Positions 25,769 to 34,566 of a stretch of DNA of 64,000 nt are shown piece after piece. Made by a program: the position numbers and the translations under genes. The stretch is from Paenibacillus yonginensis (GTDB lineage: Bacteria > Bacillota > Bacilli > Paenibacillales > Paenibacillaceae), in assembly GCF_001685395.1 (NCBI RefSeq), contig NZ_CP014167.1, positions 124,001-188,000 of the forward strand, written 5' to 3'. The notes beneath the pieces were generated by a model. The model was not told the origin of the DNA, made no database searches, and saw only the letters and a program-made list of their open reading frames with translations. Within the stretch, counting starts at the first letter, position 1; every line of letters begins with the position of its first letter.

Positions 25769-26229
25769 GGGGGTTCACCTCCTAAAGGACTATTGAGCTG
25801 GGTGGTTCAGGGAGCAGAACGTTGTACATGCGGTGCTTTCATGCAGGTGATTCCGATGAAGCTGCTGCAAGGTTGCCGCTGCAATGAGGCCGCTGCGATG
25901 TCGAATGTTCTTCCGATCGCTGTTCCTCCCGGATTTCTTTAACTAGGTTAAGAAGGATGAAATCCGGGAGCCCGCCTATGCTTCCGAGGCAGCTTTCCTT
26001 TGGAAAGCTTTTATGCGGACGCTCACGCTTCTCCAGAATCACTTGCCCTCTCCGCTGAGCAGCTTGGCGCACTCCATATGGAGTGCCCGGCTAAGCAAGA
26101 AGGCCGCTCAAAATGTCATTTACATCGCTGAATTTGTAATAGGGTAAAAGGTTGAGCGTGTTAAAGGCCACGCTCTCCGGCAATTTGATGCCGGCTTTCC
26201 GGCACCGGAAGCGAGTTTTTCTCAGCGCC
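25769..26229. other. 461-base hairpin-rich spacer between binding-protein and permease genes
   Basis: No convincing gene is seen. Strong inverted repeats include CTCCCGGATTTC with GAAATCCGGGAG (25926-25937 and 25959-25970) and an 18-bp perfect palindrome centred on CCATATGG (26069-26086). GC-rich CCGGCA/TGCCGG elements also occur near 26175-26210. On the minus strand these lie in the transcript just after the abundant binding-protein message, where stabilising or attenuating hairpins are often found. Confidence 0.5.
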
Positions 26230-27636
26230 TTAATTCCCGTTCTGCTCAAGCTCCTTGTTTAGATCGTTATACAGCTTGGTGAGCTTGCTGCTGTAATCGT
26301 CGAGGCTCATCTGTTTGTTCATGATGGAAGAGATCGGTTTGTAGACTTCGTCGCTCGGGTTGTATTTGCTGCCTTTGGCAACGGACTTGAAGCTGCCGTT
26401 AACGGCGACCATGCCGCTGTCCACGGCTTTATAGACGTTATAAGTGGTTTCGGAGATGTAAGGTTTGGCCAGGTCGGGCGCGCCTTTGATGGCCAGCACG
26501 GCTTTTGATTTCTCAGCGTTCAGCTTTACGCTTTCGTCGGTGTAGAGGTAGCGCAGGAAGGCTTTGGCCAGCTCGATATTTTTGGCTTTGGCCGGGATGA
26601 CAACCTGCTCGACGCTGGTCAAAGCGCTTACCGGATCGCCGACCTTAAAGGTCGGTACGCCGAGGAAACCGAACTGGAAGCCGACCTCGCGAGGCGCATC
26701 CTTCATTTCATCCTCAAACCAGGTGCCGTTCGGAATGAACATCGCTTTGCCCTGCAGGAAGGCCGTTTGCGCCTGGGTGTGGTTCAGGGCGACGGTGCCT
26801 TTCATCAGGCCGTTGTCCGTAGTGGCGATTTTTTCGATAATGCCCCAAACCTGCTTGAAGCTGTCGCTGGTCCAGAAGGCCGGGTCGTAATCAAAGAACT
26901 GGTTCAAAGCGTCCTGGCCGCCGACATTGTAGATGGAAGGCACAATCATTTCCTCGAGATAACCCGGGTAAAGGCCTTGGTAGGTGAACAGCGCCCGGCC
27001 GTTTTCTTTGGCGGCGTCGTTCAGGGCAAACAATTCATCCCACGTTTTGGGAACCTGAATGCCTTTGCTGTCAAACAGGCTTTTGTTGTACCAGAGGCCC
27101 ATAACGCCGAAATTGAAAGGGGCCAGATACACTTTGCCGTCCCCGTAAGGGGACATGGCCCGGGACTCCAGGACGCCTGGTAAAATTTTATCTTTCAGCG
27201 CGCCCGATCCGCTTTCGTCTTGGCCGTCAAAGACGTCCGTCAAATCCTCGAGGGCATGATCTTTGATCAGGCCGTCAAGAATCGGGGTGTTGTCGCTGCC
27301 CGCGATATACATCAGGTCAGGCGGATTGCCGGCGACGATCTTCGGCCGGACCAGCTCGGCGATTTTTGGACTCGCTGTAATGTTGATTTTGGTGCCGGGG
27401 TAAGCTTTCATAAAGTCATCTGCGATCGTATCCCAATATTCGCGGCCGTAACCGCCCTGGAAGACGGCGATGTTCAGCTCGGGGTCGGCAAAACCGCTCG
27501 TATTGGATGATGCGGAGCTCGCCCCCGCATTGCCGCTTGCGTTATTGGCGCTGCCTCCGTTGCTGCCGCAGCCGGCCAGCACAAGAATGGCCGACGCTAC
27601 AACGCCAAAGGTTTTGAATCGTGTCTTTAAGCTCAT
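26230..27636 (-). CDS. Sugar ABC transporter substrate-binding lipoprotein
   Basis: A 468-residue family-1 solute-binding lipoprotein. The signal sequence MSLKTRFKTFGVVASAILVLAGC ends in the lipobox LAGC, followed by an Asn/Gly/Ser/Ala-rich linker. Typical MalE-like stretches include NIAVFQGGYGREYWD, DLMYIAGSDN and GVMGLWYNKSLFDS. ATG at 27636 is preceded by GGGGAGG; a 39-codon in-frame extension upstream runs through the promoter and is rejected. It delivers a glycan fragment to the two permeases that follow, after a hairpin-rich gap. Confidence 0.92.
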   Translation of the reverse strand: MSLKTRFKTFGVVASAILVLAGCGSNGGSANNASGNAGASSASSNTSGFADPELNIAVFQGGYGREYWDTIADDFMKAYPGTKINITASPKIAELVRPKIVAGNPPDLMYIAGSDNTPILDGLIKDHALEDLTDVFDGQDESGSGALKDKILPGVLESRAMSPYGDGKVYLAPFNFGVMGLWYNKSLFDSKGIQVPKTWDELFALNDAAKENGRALFTYQGLYPGYLEEMIVPSIYNVGGQDALNQFFDYDPAFWTSDSFKQVWGIIEKIATTDNGLMKGTVALNHTQAQTAFLQGKAMFIPNGTWFEDEMKDAPREVGFQFGFLGVPTFKVGDPVSALTSVEQVVIPAKAKNIELAKAFLRYLYTDESVKLNAEKSKAVLAIKGAPDLAKPYISETTYNVYKAVDSGMVAVNGSFKSVAKGSKYNPSDEVYKPISSIMNKQMSLDDYSSKLTKLYNDLNKELEQNGN

Positions 27637-27666
27637 GGAATGACCTCCCCTGAAAAATATGTGTTC

Positions 27667-27694
27667 ATTATATAGGCGGAACGCCGATCGCCAA
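27667..27694 (-). promoter_or_regulatory. Promoter of the glycan-utilisation operon
   Basis: On the minus strand TTGGCG, 16 bases, TATAAT, about 30 bases upstream of the lipoprotein start. A GC-rich dyad lies in the spacer. The weak -35 element suggests dependence on an activator such as the neighbouring AraC-type response regulator. Confidence 0.6.
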
Positions 27695-27748
27695 ATGTAC
27701 AAAACAGCGGAATCAACTGGACGATCTTTTGGAATTTTACATAGCTTT

Positions 27749-27800
27749 AACAAAAAGCTGGACGATTTTAGGGTCAGGCTAAAAATCGTCCAGCTTTGTT
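27749..27800. terminator. Terminator between response regulator and binding-protein genes
   Basis: Perfect 16-bp arms AAAGCTGGACGATTTT and complement with a 12-base loop. On the minus strand the stem is followed by TTTTTGTT, isolating the regulator transcript from the downstream operon. Confidence 0.82.
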
Positions 27801-27868
27801 TAAAAGATTAACTTTCGATGTCAGCTGCTTCCCAAACCAAGCTGGGAAGAAGGCAGCAAGCAGCAGAA

Positions 27869-27896
27869 GGCCGGAAGCCTGAAGCGGCTTCCGGCC
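27869..27896 (-). terminator. GC-rich hairpin just after the response regulator gene
   Basis: Perfect 11-bp arms GGCCGGAAGCC and GGCTTCCGGCC with a 6-base loop. T content after the stem is low, so it may be a processing or weak termination site ahead of the stronger hairpin at 27749-27800. Confidence 0.5.
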
Positions 27897-27914
27897 GGAT
27901 CTCATCAAACGGAG

Positions 27915-29558
27915 TCAGGAGGTTTGCGGTTTGATTTTTTTTGGAGAGATGCCGAATTTGCGTTTGAACAGCCGGTTGAAATAATAAGGATCATGAATGC
28001 CGACCTCCGCAGCCGCCTCTTTGACCAAATAACGGCCCGTGGCGAGCAGCTCATACGCTTTGGCCATTCGGAACTCGTTCAGATAGGTCAGAATGCTTTG
28101 TCCGGTTTCCGTCTTGAACAGCTGGCATAAATAAGCTTCAGACAGATTCACGTACGCAGCAACTTCCGGCAAGACGATCCGCTCGGCATAATGCTGATGC
28201 AAATAGTCAAGCACATGGGCAATCTCGGGCCGCAGGGAGGCGGAACGCAGGGACAAAGAAGGCCCAGGCATTGGGATCTTCAAAGGAGCCCTGTCGTTGA
28301 TTGCGCTTTCATTGCTCAGTTCCCTTGGCGGTTCGATTTCCGGCCAGAGGGGAACGGACGGCGCGCTAACCGACGCTGCGCTGGAAGCGGGCCAAACGAC
28401 GGGGAAACTCCGGGCTTCGGCAAGCAGCCGGGATTTGAGGCTTCTGCACTGCCGGAGCTGCTGGACAAGCTCCTGAATCGTATCGGCTCCGTCCGTATAA
28501 ACCATCCCGGTTTGAAGGTTGTAATACATATGGGTAAGGCTGGCGATCCGATTGGCCAAATGCTCCGGCACAATCAATTCCCCGGCCTCGCCCCCCTGAC
28601 TGCCGGTCACTGCCAGCAGCCACTCGCCTAACCCCAGCTTAATGGCCGCTTTGCAGGCAGAGCCGGGACAGAGCTCGCCGAGCAGGCTGACCCAGGCCGG
28701 TTCAAGGCGGCTGGCCTCCTCACGGGACAGGGAAGGGGCTGGTGCGGCAACGGCGAGAAAGAGCAGCACCTGTTCGCCGGGCCTGCAGCCTGGCGGAGAG
28801 GGGGCAGGTCCTCCCGCCGCGGGAGAACGCAGCGGGCTCCCCTCGGCTTCTCCGGCGGCCTGGGCGACCTTTTGCAGCCAATCCGGAAACAAAGCGCGAT
28901 TGGCTTCATAGGTTTCATTGGCTTCATAGGCTGCAGTCGCCGCAGCGGCATAACCCAGGCCTTCTGCCGGTCCTGCCGATCCAGCGGCTCCAGTCGAACC
29001 GGATGTTCCAACTAAACCGGCTGTCCCCGCTGCCCCGGTTGAGCCAACGGATTCCATTGAATCCGCCGCCCACCCGGCTGCAGCGGCTGAACCTGCTACC
29101 AGGTTGTCTTCCCGGTTTGCCTGATATCCGCCTCTGCTGGCAGATCCGGCCCGGCTGGGCATGTGCACTTTGTTGTCCAGCTTATCGGCGATTTCATGCA
29201 GTACCTCCATAAAGTTGTCCTTCTCCAGCGAAAGCTTGAGCATATAGTCATAGGCTCCCTGCTTCAGCGCTTCCCGGACAAGCTCAAAATCATTATAATT
29301 GCTGAGGACCAGCACTTCTCCGTCAAAGGGAATGTGTTTAAGCTGCTTGATCAGCTGCAGACCGTCCATGTCAGGCATTTTGATATCGGTAATGATGATG
29401 TCAACGCCGGAAGGTCCGGCCTGCCTGACCGCATCCAGCGCGGCCTGTCCGCTGGCGCAGGAGCCGGCGTGCACAAAGCGCCCGGTCTCCCAGCGGATCA
29501 GGGTTTGGACGGCATGCCGAACAATCAGTTCATCGTCTACAATCAGCACTCTATACAT
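27915..29558 (-). CDS. YesN-type response regulator with collagen-like insertion
   Basis: A 547-residue response regulator. The receiver domain (residues 1-125) has Asp58 in IIITDIKMPD and Lys in YDYMLKLS. The C-terminal AraC-type helix-turn-helix pair (about 440-545) includes IVLPEVAAYVNLSEAYLCQL and VKEAAAEVGIHDPYYFNRLF. Between them lies a variable region with a low-complexity Ala/Gly/Ser/Thr stretch (about 135-225) that includes nine consecutive Gly-X-Y triplets (172-198). It overlaps the kinase gene by eight bases and most likely activates the lipoprotein/permease/hydrolase operon downstream. Confidence 0.9.
   Translation of the reverse strand: MYRVLIVDDELIVRHAVQTLIRWETGRFVHAGSCASGQAALDAVRQAGPSGVDIIITDIKMPDMDGLQLIKQLKHIPFDGEVLVLSNYNDFELVREALKQGAYDYMLKLSLEKDNFMEVLHEIADKLDNKVHMPSRAGSASRGGYQANREDNLVAGSAAAAGWAADSMESVGSTGAAGTAGLVGTSGSTGAAGSAGPAEGLGYAAAATAAYEANETYEANRALFPDWLQKVAQAAGEAEGSPLRSPAAGGPAPSPPGCRPGEQVLLFLAVAAPAPSLSREEASRLEPAWVSLLGELCPGSACKAAIKLGLGEWLLAVTGSQGGEAGELIVPEHLANRIASLTHMYYNLQTGMVYTDGADTIQELVQQLRQCRSLKSRLLAEARSFPVVWPASSAASVSAPSVPLWPEIEPPRELSNESAINDRAPLKIPMPGPSLSLRSASLRPEIAHVLDYLHQHYAERIVLPEVAAYVNLSEAYLCQLFKTETGQSILTYLNEFRMAKAYELLATGRYLVKEAAAEVGIHDPYYFNRLFKRKFGISPKKIKPQTS
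28899..29045. repeat. Low-complexity repeats inside the response regulator gene
   Basis: The stretch 28965-29045 encodes nine Gly-X-Y triplets, and 28899-28933 holds two copies of TTGGCTTCATAGG, 18 bases apart, encoding two YEAN motifs. Such repeats are prone to length change by slippage. Confidence 0.7.
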
Positions 29559-31365
29559 ATGCTTTGTCCTCCTCTTGAACGTAATGTAACGGTAAAGTCA
29601 ATACGGTCGTTGTGCCCTGTCCGGGCGCGCTTTCCGTACGAAGCCCGTAGGCAGCGCCGTAATGCAGCTGGATTCTTTCGTGCACGTTATGAATGCCGAT
29701 GCCGGACAGGCGGCTGCCGGCGTGGTCTTTATGCTCCAGCTCGGCGGGATCAAACCCTTTGCCGTCGTCGCTCAGCGTCAGGATGAGATGGCCGTGACGA
29801 AAGGCAAAGCTTACGCAGATATGAATCCGTTTATGGTTGGCAGCGCCGTGAAGAATCGAGTTCTCGACAATCGGCTGCAAAATAAACTTCGGAACGATAA
29901 CATCCTCGTCCGGCTCTACAGGCTGACATTCCAGCTCAAACGAATCCCCGTACCGGATGCGCTGAATGTTGGCATAATGGCGCAGATTCGCCATTTCTTT
30001 GCTTAAAGGAATCAATTCCTCACGGTCAAGGATCGTATTGCGCAGCAGCTCAGATAAAGAGCCGATCCCCTGGGTCAGCGATTCGTTGCCGCTCAGCATA
30101 GCGCTCCACTTCAGGGAATTAAGCGTATTAAACAGAAAATGAGGGTTGATCTGGGCTTGAAGCATTTTGAGCTCGGCATCGCGTTTGGCCTGCTGCTCCA
30201 GCTGGACCTGCCGGATCAGCAGCTTCAGCTCGGTCACCATATCGTGAATGGTGATCGTCAGCTGCTGCATTTCATCCGGCGGGGCTACCGGCTTCGGTAT
30301 CGGATCGAACCGCCCTTTATGAATCCGTTTGGCATACCGCAGCAAAGAGCGGAGCGGCGAATTGATGCTGTCATAGATCCAGAGCCCGATAACGCTGGAC
30401 AGGATCAAGGTGAGCAGGCAGAGCAGCACGATGTTTCCGCGCAGGTCGCCCAGCTCGGAAATGATATAAGAATGAGGAATCAAGCCGATCAAATACCAAT
30501 TGGCTGCATCTATAAACGTGCTGCTAACCAAATACTGCTTGGACCAAATTTTGGTCTGGAAAGATTCAAGCCTGCCGGCTTCGTGCTGCGCCTCGATCCG
30601 CCGCGTTAAATCGGCTTGGTTCAGACTGCCCTGGGGGAGCGAAGAGCTGCTGGAAGAGAGGGTAACGCCGCTCCGGTCAGTGATATAGACGCTGCTGTCC
30701 TTGCCCAAATCGACCGATTGGAACATGTTGCGGGCGAACACTTTTTCATCCATAGCGATGACCAGATACCCGATTTGCAGATTAAGATTTTCGGCGGAAT
30801 AAATTTTGCGGCTGAGCGCAATGACGGTAGACCCGCGGTTGGAACGGAGATATGACCAGTAGGCGTTGCGGGGAGCGCCTTCCGTCTGTTGGACCATGCT
30901 GCTGAGCTGGTTATCCGGGTACCATTGGTATCCGAGATCAAAGAACGTCTCGCCGTCGTTCGTCATAATTACGATGTTGGACAAATTGCTGAAGCTGAAG
31001 AACTGCGGACCAAGCTCGTTTCGGATCCGGGTCTGCAGCGTATTTTTATCAAAGTCGCTTAAAGAGGAGTAACGGGTAAGCCCGTATTGGATGGAATCGT
31101 TAATAATAATATTTTCGCTGAGAGTTTCGTATTGGCCCAGCTCGCGGGAAATGTTGCGGGTAAGCTCCGTTAACGTTTGACTGGAATAAGCACTTATTTT
31201 ATCCGTAATGGAAGCCTCATAGATTTGATTGGAGTAGAAGGCTACAATCGCGACCGGCAGCAGGGAAGTGATAAGGAATGCCGTAAGCAGCCGGTTCTTG
31301 ATAGAAAGGCGGCGCAGCAGGAAAGAGGTCTTCTTGTACAAGGGAGAGCGGAATCCGGAATCCAA
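29551..31365 (-). CDS. YesM-type sensor histidine kinase
   Basis: A 604-residue kinase. Transmembrane helices lie near residues 25-45 and 311-331 with a ~265-residue extracellular dCACHE-like sensor between them. A HAMP segment, the His-box QINPHFLFNTLNSLKW with His409, and a GHKL ATPase (ILQPIVENSILHG, LSGIGIHNVHERIQ) follow. The start is a TTG at 31365 with AAGGTG seven bases upstream. It is the partner of the response regulator that follows and presumably senses a glycan or its breakdown product. Confidence 0.9.
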   Translation of the reverse strand: MDSGFRSPLYKKTSFLLRRLSIKNRLLTAFLITSLLPVAIVAFYSNQIYEASITDKISAYSSQTLTELTRNISRELGQYETLSENIIINDSIQYGLTRYSSLSDFDKNTLQTRIRNELGPQFFSFSNLSNIVIMTNDGETFFDLGYQWYPDNQLSSMVQQTEGAPRNAYWSYLRSNRGSTVIALSRKIYSAENLNLQIGYLVIAMDEKVFARNMFQSVDLGKDSSVYITDRSGVTLSSSSSSLPQGSLNQADLTRRIEAQHEAGRLESFQTKIWSKQYLVSSTFIDAANWYLIGLIPHSYIISELGDLRGNIVLLCLLTLILSSVIGLWIYDSINSPLRSLLRYAKRIHKGRFDPIPKPVAPPDEMQQLTITIHDMVTELKLLIRQVQLEQQAKRDAELKMLQAQINPHFLFNTLNSLKWSAMLSGNESLTQGIGSLSELLRNTILDREELIPLSKEMANLRHYANIQRIRYGDSFELECQPVEPDEDVIVPKFILQPIVENSILHGAANHKRIHICVSFAFRHGHLILTLSDDGKGFDPAELEHKDHAGSRLSGIGIHNVHERIQLHYGAAYGLRTESAPGQGTTTVLTLPLHYVQEEDKAYV

Positions 31366-31397
31366 GACTGAGCACCTTCTTCGTCATCTTTTGTACC

Positions 31398-31425
31398 ATG
31401 ATAGCAGAATCTGGCGAACTGGCAA
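31398..31425 (-). promoter_or_regulatory. Promoter of the sensor kinase/response regulator pair
   Basis: On the minus strand TTGCCA, 16 bases, TATCAT with an extended TGC before the -10 element, about 35 bases upstream of the TTG start. Confidence 0.55.
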
Positions 31426-31456
31426 CTGTACAGGTCAGGATAGTTTGCCAGGCAAG

Positions 31457-31486
31457 TTGACAGAAATATCTAATTGATGCTATATA
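31457..31486 (+). promoter_or_regulatory. Sigma-A promoter of htpG
   Basis: A perfect TTGACA (31457-31462), 18 bases, TATATA (31481-31486) with an extended TG two bases before the -10 element. The CIRCE operator follows immediately in the predicted 5' leader. Confidence 0.8.
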
Positions 31487-31495
31487 AAAAGAGGA

Positions 31496-31522
31496 TTAGC
31501 ACTCTTGTTAATCGAGTGCTAA
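31496..31522. promoter_or_regulatory. CIRCE operator (HrcA binding site) of htpG
   Basis: TTAGCACTC, 9 bases, GAGTGCTAA: an exact match to the CIRCE consensus TTAGCACTC-N9-GAGTGCTAA bound by the heat-shock repressor HrcA. It lies between the promoter and the ribosome-binding site of htpG. Confidence 0.97.
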
Positions 31523-31569
31523 AGAGATTTCAACCCACATTCTATCCGAGCTTGAAAGGAGAACCATTC

Positions 31570-33450
31570 ATGGCAAAGATGCAATTTAAGGCCGAGTCCA
31601 AACGTTTGCTGGACATGATGATTCACTCCATCTACACGCAAAAGGAAATTTTTCTGCGCGAGCTGATCTCCAACAGCAGCGATGCGATCGACAAAATTTA
31701 CTACAGAGCTTTAACCGACGAGAACCTGACCTTCAACAAAGAAGATTATTATATTAAAGTGTCCGTGGATAAAGACAGCAGAACGCTCAAGCTGTCCGAT
31801 ACCGGGATCGGCATGACGCGCGAGGAGCTGGAGAACAACCTGGGCGTCATTGCCAAAAGCGGTTCCCTGGCCTTCAAGAACGAAAACGAAGCGAAAGACG
31901 GCTTCAACATCATCGGCCAATTTGGCGTAGGTTTCTATTCCGCTTTTATGGTCGCCGACAAGGTAACCGTTATCTCCAGAGCACTGGGCAGCGACGAAGC
32001 CTTTAAATGGGAATCCGAAGGTGCTGACGGCTACACGATTGAACCGGCTGGCAAGGATGCCGTCGGCACCGAAATCATCCTCAAGATCAAAGAGAATACG
32101 GAAGACGAGAAATATGATGAATTTCTGGAGGAATACCGCCTCAGAACGATCATCAAAAAATATTCCGACTTCATCCGTTATCCGATCAAGATGGACGTCA
32201 CCCGGCAAAGACCGGTCGAAGGCAAAGAGAATGAATACGAGGATTATACCGAAGAGCAGACGATCAACAGCATGGTGCCGATCTGGCGCCGCAACAAAAA
32301 CGAGCTGACCGACGAGGATTACCAGAACTTCTACTTCGAGAAGAGATACGGCTTCGACAAGCCGCTTAAACATGTCCACATCAGCGCGGACGGCGCGGTC
32401 GTCTACAACGCGATCCTGTTCATTCCGGAGAACACGCCTTTCGACTACTATACCAAAGAATATGAGAAAGGCCTTGAGCTCTATTCCAACGGCGTGCTGA
32501 TTATGGAAAAATGCGGCGACCTGCTGCCGGACTATTTCAGCTTCGTCAAAGGGATGGTCGATTCTGAAGACCTGTCGCTCAACATCTCCCGCGAGCTGCT
32601 GCAGCATGACCGCCAGCTCAAGCTGATCGCCAAAAATATCAAGAACAGAATCAAAAGCACGCTGCTCAGCCTGCAGAAGGACGAACGCGACAACTATGAA
32701 AAGTTCTACAAAGCGTTTGGCAGACAGCTTAAATTTGGCGCTTACAGCGATTTTGGCGCCAACAAAGACGATTTGCAGGACCTGCTGATGTTCCACTCCT
32801 CCAAGGAGAACAGGCTGGTTTCTCTCGCCGAATATGTCTCCCGCATGCCGGAGGATCAGAAATACATCTATTACGCAACCGGCGAATCGGTAGAGCGGAT
32901 TGAGAAGCTGCCGCAAACCGAGCTGGTGGCCGATAAAGGCTACGAAATGCTGTATTTCACCGACGATATCGACGAGTTCGCGATCAAGACGATTGTCAAA
33001 TACAAAGACAAAGAATTTAGAAACGTCTCCAGCGGCGATCTGGGCATTGAATCCGACGAATCGGCGAAAGCGGCCGAAGCGGAGCAGAACGAGAACAAAG
33101 ACCTGTTCGAGGCGATGGCCGGCATCCTCGGCGACAAGGTTAAAGCCGTCAAGGCTTCCAAACGCCTGAAAAGCCATCCGGTCTGCCTGTCCTCGGAAGG
33201 CGAGCTGACGATCGAAATGGAGAAGGTGCTCCGCTCCATGCCGAACGGCGAAGACGTCAAAGCCGACAAGGTGCTGGAAATCAACGTGAACCATCCGGTG
33301 TTCAGCTCCCTGAAAGCTTCCCTGGAGAGCGACAAAGAGAAGCTGAGCCTGTACACAAACCTGCTGTACAACCAGGCGCTGCTGATCGAAGGCCTGCCGA
33401 TCCAGGATCCGGTGGAATTCACCAACGATATTTGCAAAGTGATGGTCTAA
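31570..33450 (+). CDS. htpG: Chaperone protein HtpG (Hsp90 family)
   Basis: A 626-residue cytosolic ATP-dependent chaperone. The N-terminal GHKL ATPase domain carries [20 protein letters not shown] and [11 protein letters not shown] motifs (residues about 25-120). The middle domain ([27 protein letters not shown]) and the C-terminal dimerisation domain are intact, and the length is normal. ATG at 31570 has AAAGGAG seven bases upstream; a 32-codon upstream extension would cover the CIRCE site and is rejected. Control by HrcA is predicted from the perfect CIRCE operator. The gene stands alone, with its own terminator. Confidence 0.97.
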   Translation: MAKMQFKAESKRLLDMMIHSIYTQKEIFLRELISNSSDAIDKIYYRALTDENLTFNKEDYYIKVSVDKDSRTLKLSDTGIGMTREELENNLGVIAKSGSLAFKNENEAKDGFNIIGQFGVGFYSAFMVADKVTVISRALGSDEAFKWESEGADGYTIEPAGKDAVGTEIILKIKENTEDEKYDEFLEEYRLRTIIKKYSDFIRYPIKMDVTRQRPVEGKENEYEDYTEEQTINSMVPIWRRNKNELTDEDYQNFYFEKRYGFDKPLKHVHISADGAVVYNAILFIPENTPFDYYTKEYEKGLELYSNGVLIMEKCGDLLPDYFSFVKGMVDSEDLSLNISRELLQHDRQLKLIAKNIKNRIKSTLLSLQKDERDNYEKFYKAFGRQLKFGAYSDFGANKDDLQDLLMFHSSKENRLVSLAEYVSRMPEDQKYIYYATGESVERIEKLPQTELVADKGYEMLYFTDDIDEFAIKTIVKYKDKEFRNVSSGDLGIESDESAKAAEAEQNENKDLFEAMAGILGDKVKAVKASKRLKSHPVCLSSEGELTIEMEKVLRSMPNGEDVKADKVLEINVNHPVFSSLKASLESDKEKLSLYTNLLYNQALLIEGLPIQDPVEFTNDICKVMV

Positions 33451-33475
33451 TTACCGGCCTTCAGCCCGTGAACGC

Positions 33476-33518
33476 AGAAAAGCCAAGACAAAGGAATCCT
33501 CTTTGTCTTGGCTTTTCT
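33476..33518 (+). terminator. Terminator after htpG
   Basis: A perfect 18-bp inverted repeat (arms AGAAAAGCCAAGACAAAG and complement) with a 7-base loop. It can also serve the convergent IclR-type gene ending at 33550. Confidence 0.88.
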
Positions 33519-33549
33519 CATTTCTGCTGCTCTGCTGCCTGCCCGGGGG

Positions 33550-34329
33550 CTATCCTGCCGATCCTTGCAGGACCGACCCTGTGAACCCCAGCTTTTGTGA
33601 AATTTCATCAGCGGCTTGACGCACCTTGACAGACAGCTGCTCAATCCGCCCTTGATCAAATTGGACCTCCAGGCCGGCGGTGCTTAAAGCGGCTATTATT
33701 TGTCCGGCATGATCAAAGATCGGCGCGCTCAGCTCGGCCGTATAGTTCTCAAGCTCCGAGCGGCTGAAGCTGTAACCTTTGGATCTGGCATCTTCCAGCG
33801 CTTCTCGCAGCACCTGCTTGTCCGTGATTGTGCCGGAAGCAATCGGTTTCAAATTCACTTCTTTCAAATAGGACTCCCTTTCGTCCTCGGGCAAGAAAGC
33901 CAGTATCACCCGGGAAGAGGCCCCGGCATAGAGAGGGGCTTTCCTGCCGATTTTGGTGAACAAGCGAACGGGATGGTCGGTATCCAGCTTTTCGATATAG
34001 ATCGCTTCCCTGCCGTCCCGAAGCACGAGATGAACGGCTTCCTTGATGTCATCCTTAAGCTGCTCCATCACCGGCAGCGCAGTGTGCCGGATGTCCAGCC
34101 GCTCAGCGACCAGGTTGCCGAACTGCAGGAACAAAAGGCCCAGCGAATATTTGCCCTCCTTATCCTTGCTCAGCAGTCCCATTTCCTCCAGCGAGCCGAT
34201 CATGCGATGCACCGAGGTTTTGGGAATCCCTGACAGCCTGGCCATTTCATTGATATTCAGTTTGTGATGGTTCAGAAACAGATTCAGCAGATCCATGGAC
34301 CTGACTACCGTTTTATTTTTGTTCTGCAC
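33550..34329 (-). CDS. IclR family transcriptional regulator
   Basis: A 259-residue regulator. The N-terminal winged helix spans about residues 8-65 (VVRSMDLLNLFLNHH, INEMARLSGIPKTSVHRMIGSLEEMGLL). The IclR effector domain follows (HLVLRDGREAIYIEKLDTD, PLYAGASSRVILAFLPEDE, YSFSRSELENYTAELSAPIFD). IclR proteins usually bind small organic acids or aromatic compounds. It starts at a GTG five bases after AGGAGG. It diverges from the MFS gene that opens the catabolic cluster and probably binds the two matching palindromes at 34528-34544 and 36079-36095. Confidence 0.9.
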   Translation of the reverse strand: MQNKNKTVVRSMDLLNLFLNHHKLNINEMARLSGIPKTSVHRMIGSLEEMGLLSKDKEGKYSLGLLFLQFGNLVAERLDIRHTALPVMEQLKDDIKEAVHLVLRDGREAIYIEKLDTDHPVRLFTKIGRKAPLYAGASSRVILAFLPEDERESYLKEVNLKPIASGTITDKQVLREALEDARSKGYSFSRSELENYTAELSAPIFDHAGQIIAALSTAGLEVQFDQGRIEQLSVKVRQAADEISQKLGFTGSVLQGSAG

Positions 34330-34463
34330 GTTTGCCTCCTAAAAATTCCCTTATGCTTCCTGTTAAGTATCAAGTATACAACCAGTTTAAGCGAAAATGC
34401 AGCAACGTCCAGATGAAAAATCCGGCTGATCCTAAAATCAGACTGATTTTTTTGATTTTTCTC

Positions 34464-34491
34464 TTGCTTTATCTTTAATCCCCACTATAAT
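34464..34491 (+). promoter_or_regulatory. Promoter of the MFS gene
   Basis: TTGCTT, 16 bases, TATAAT. The palindromic operator at 34528-34544 lies about 35 bases downstream of the -10 element, where a bound repressor could block elongation. Confidence 0.65.
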
Positions 34492-34527
34492 GATCGTATA
34501 TATAGGTATTCATATTTCGGTCAATTA

Positions 34528-34544
34528 ATTCCGAATTTCGGTAC
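34528..34544. promoter_or_regulatory. Operator 1, candidate IclR-family site
   Basis: ATTCCGAATTTCGGTAC, a near-palindrome whose core (CCGAA-T-TTCGG) matches, on the opposite strand, the site at 36079-36095. It lies in the leader of the MFS gene. Confidence 0.6.
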
Positions 34545-34566
34545 AGATGAAGGGGGCTGTAAACGT

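Noticed and set aside
31711..33294. 527-residue open frame antisense to htpG
   Set aside because: It mirrors the codon pattern of htpG, has no ribosome-binding site and no recognisable domain; htpG itself is full-length and certain.
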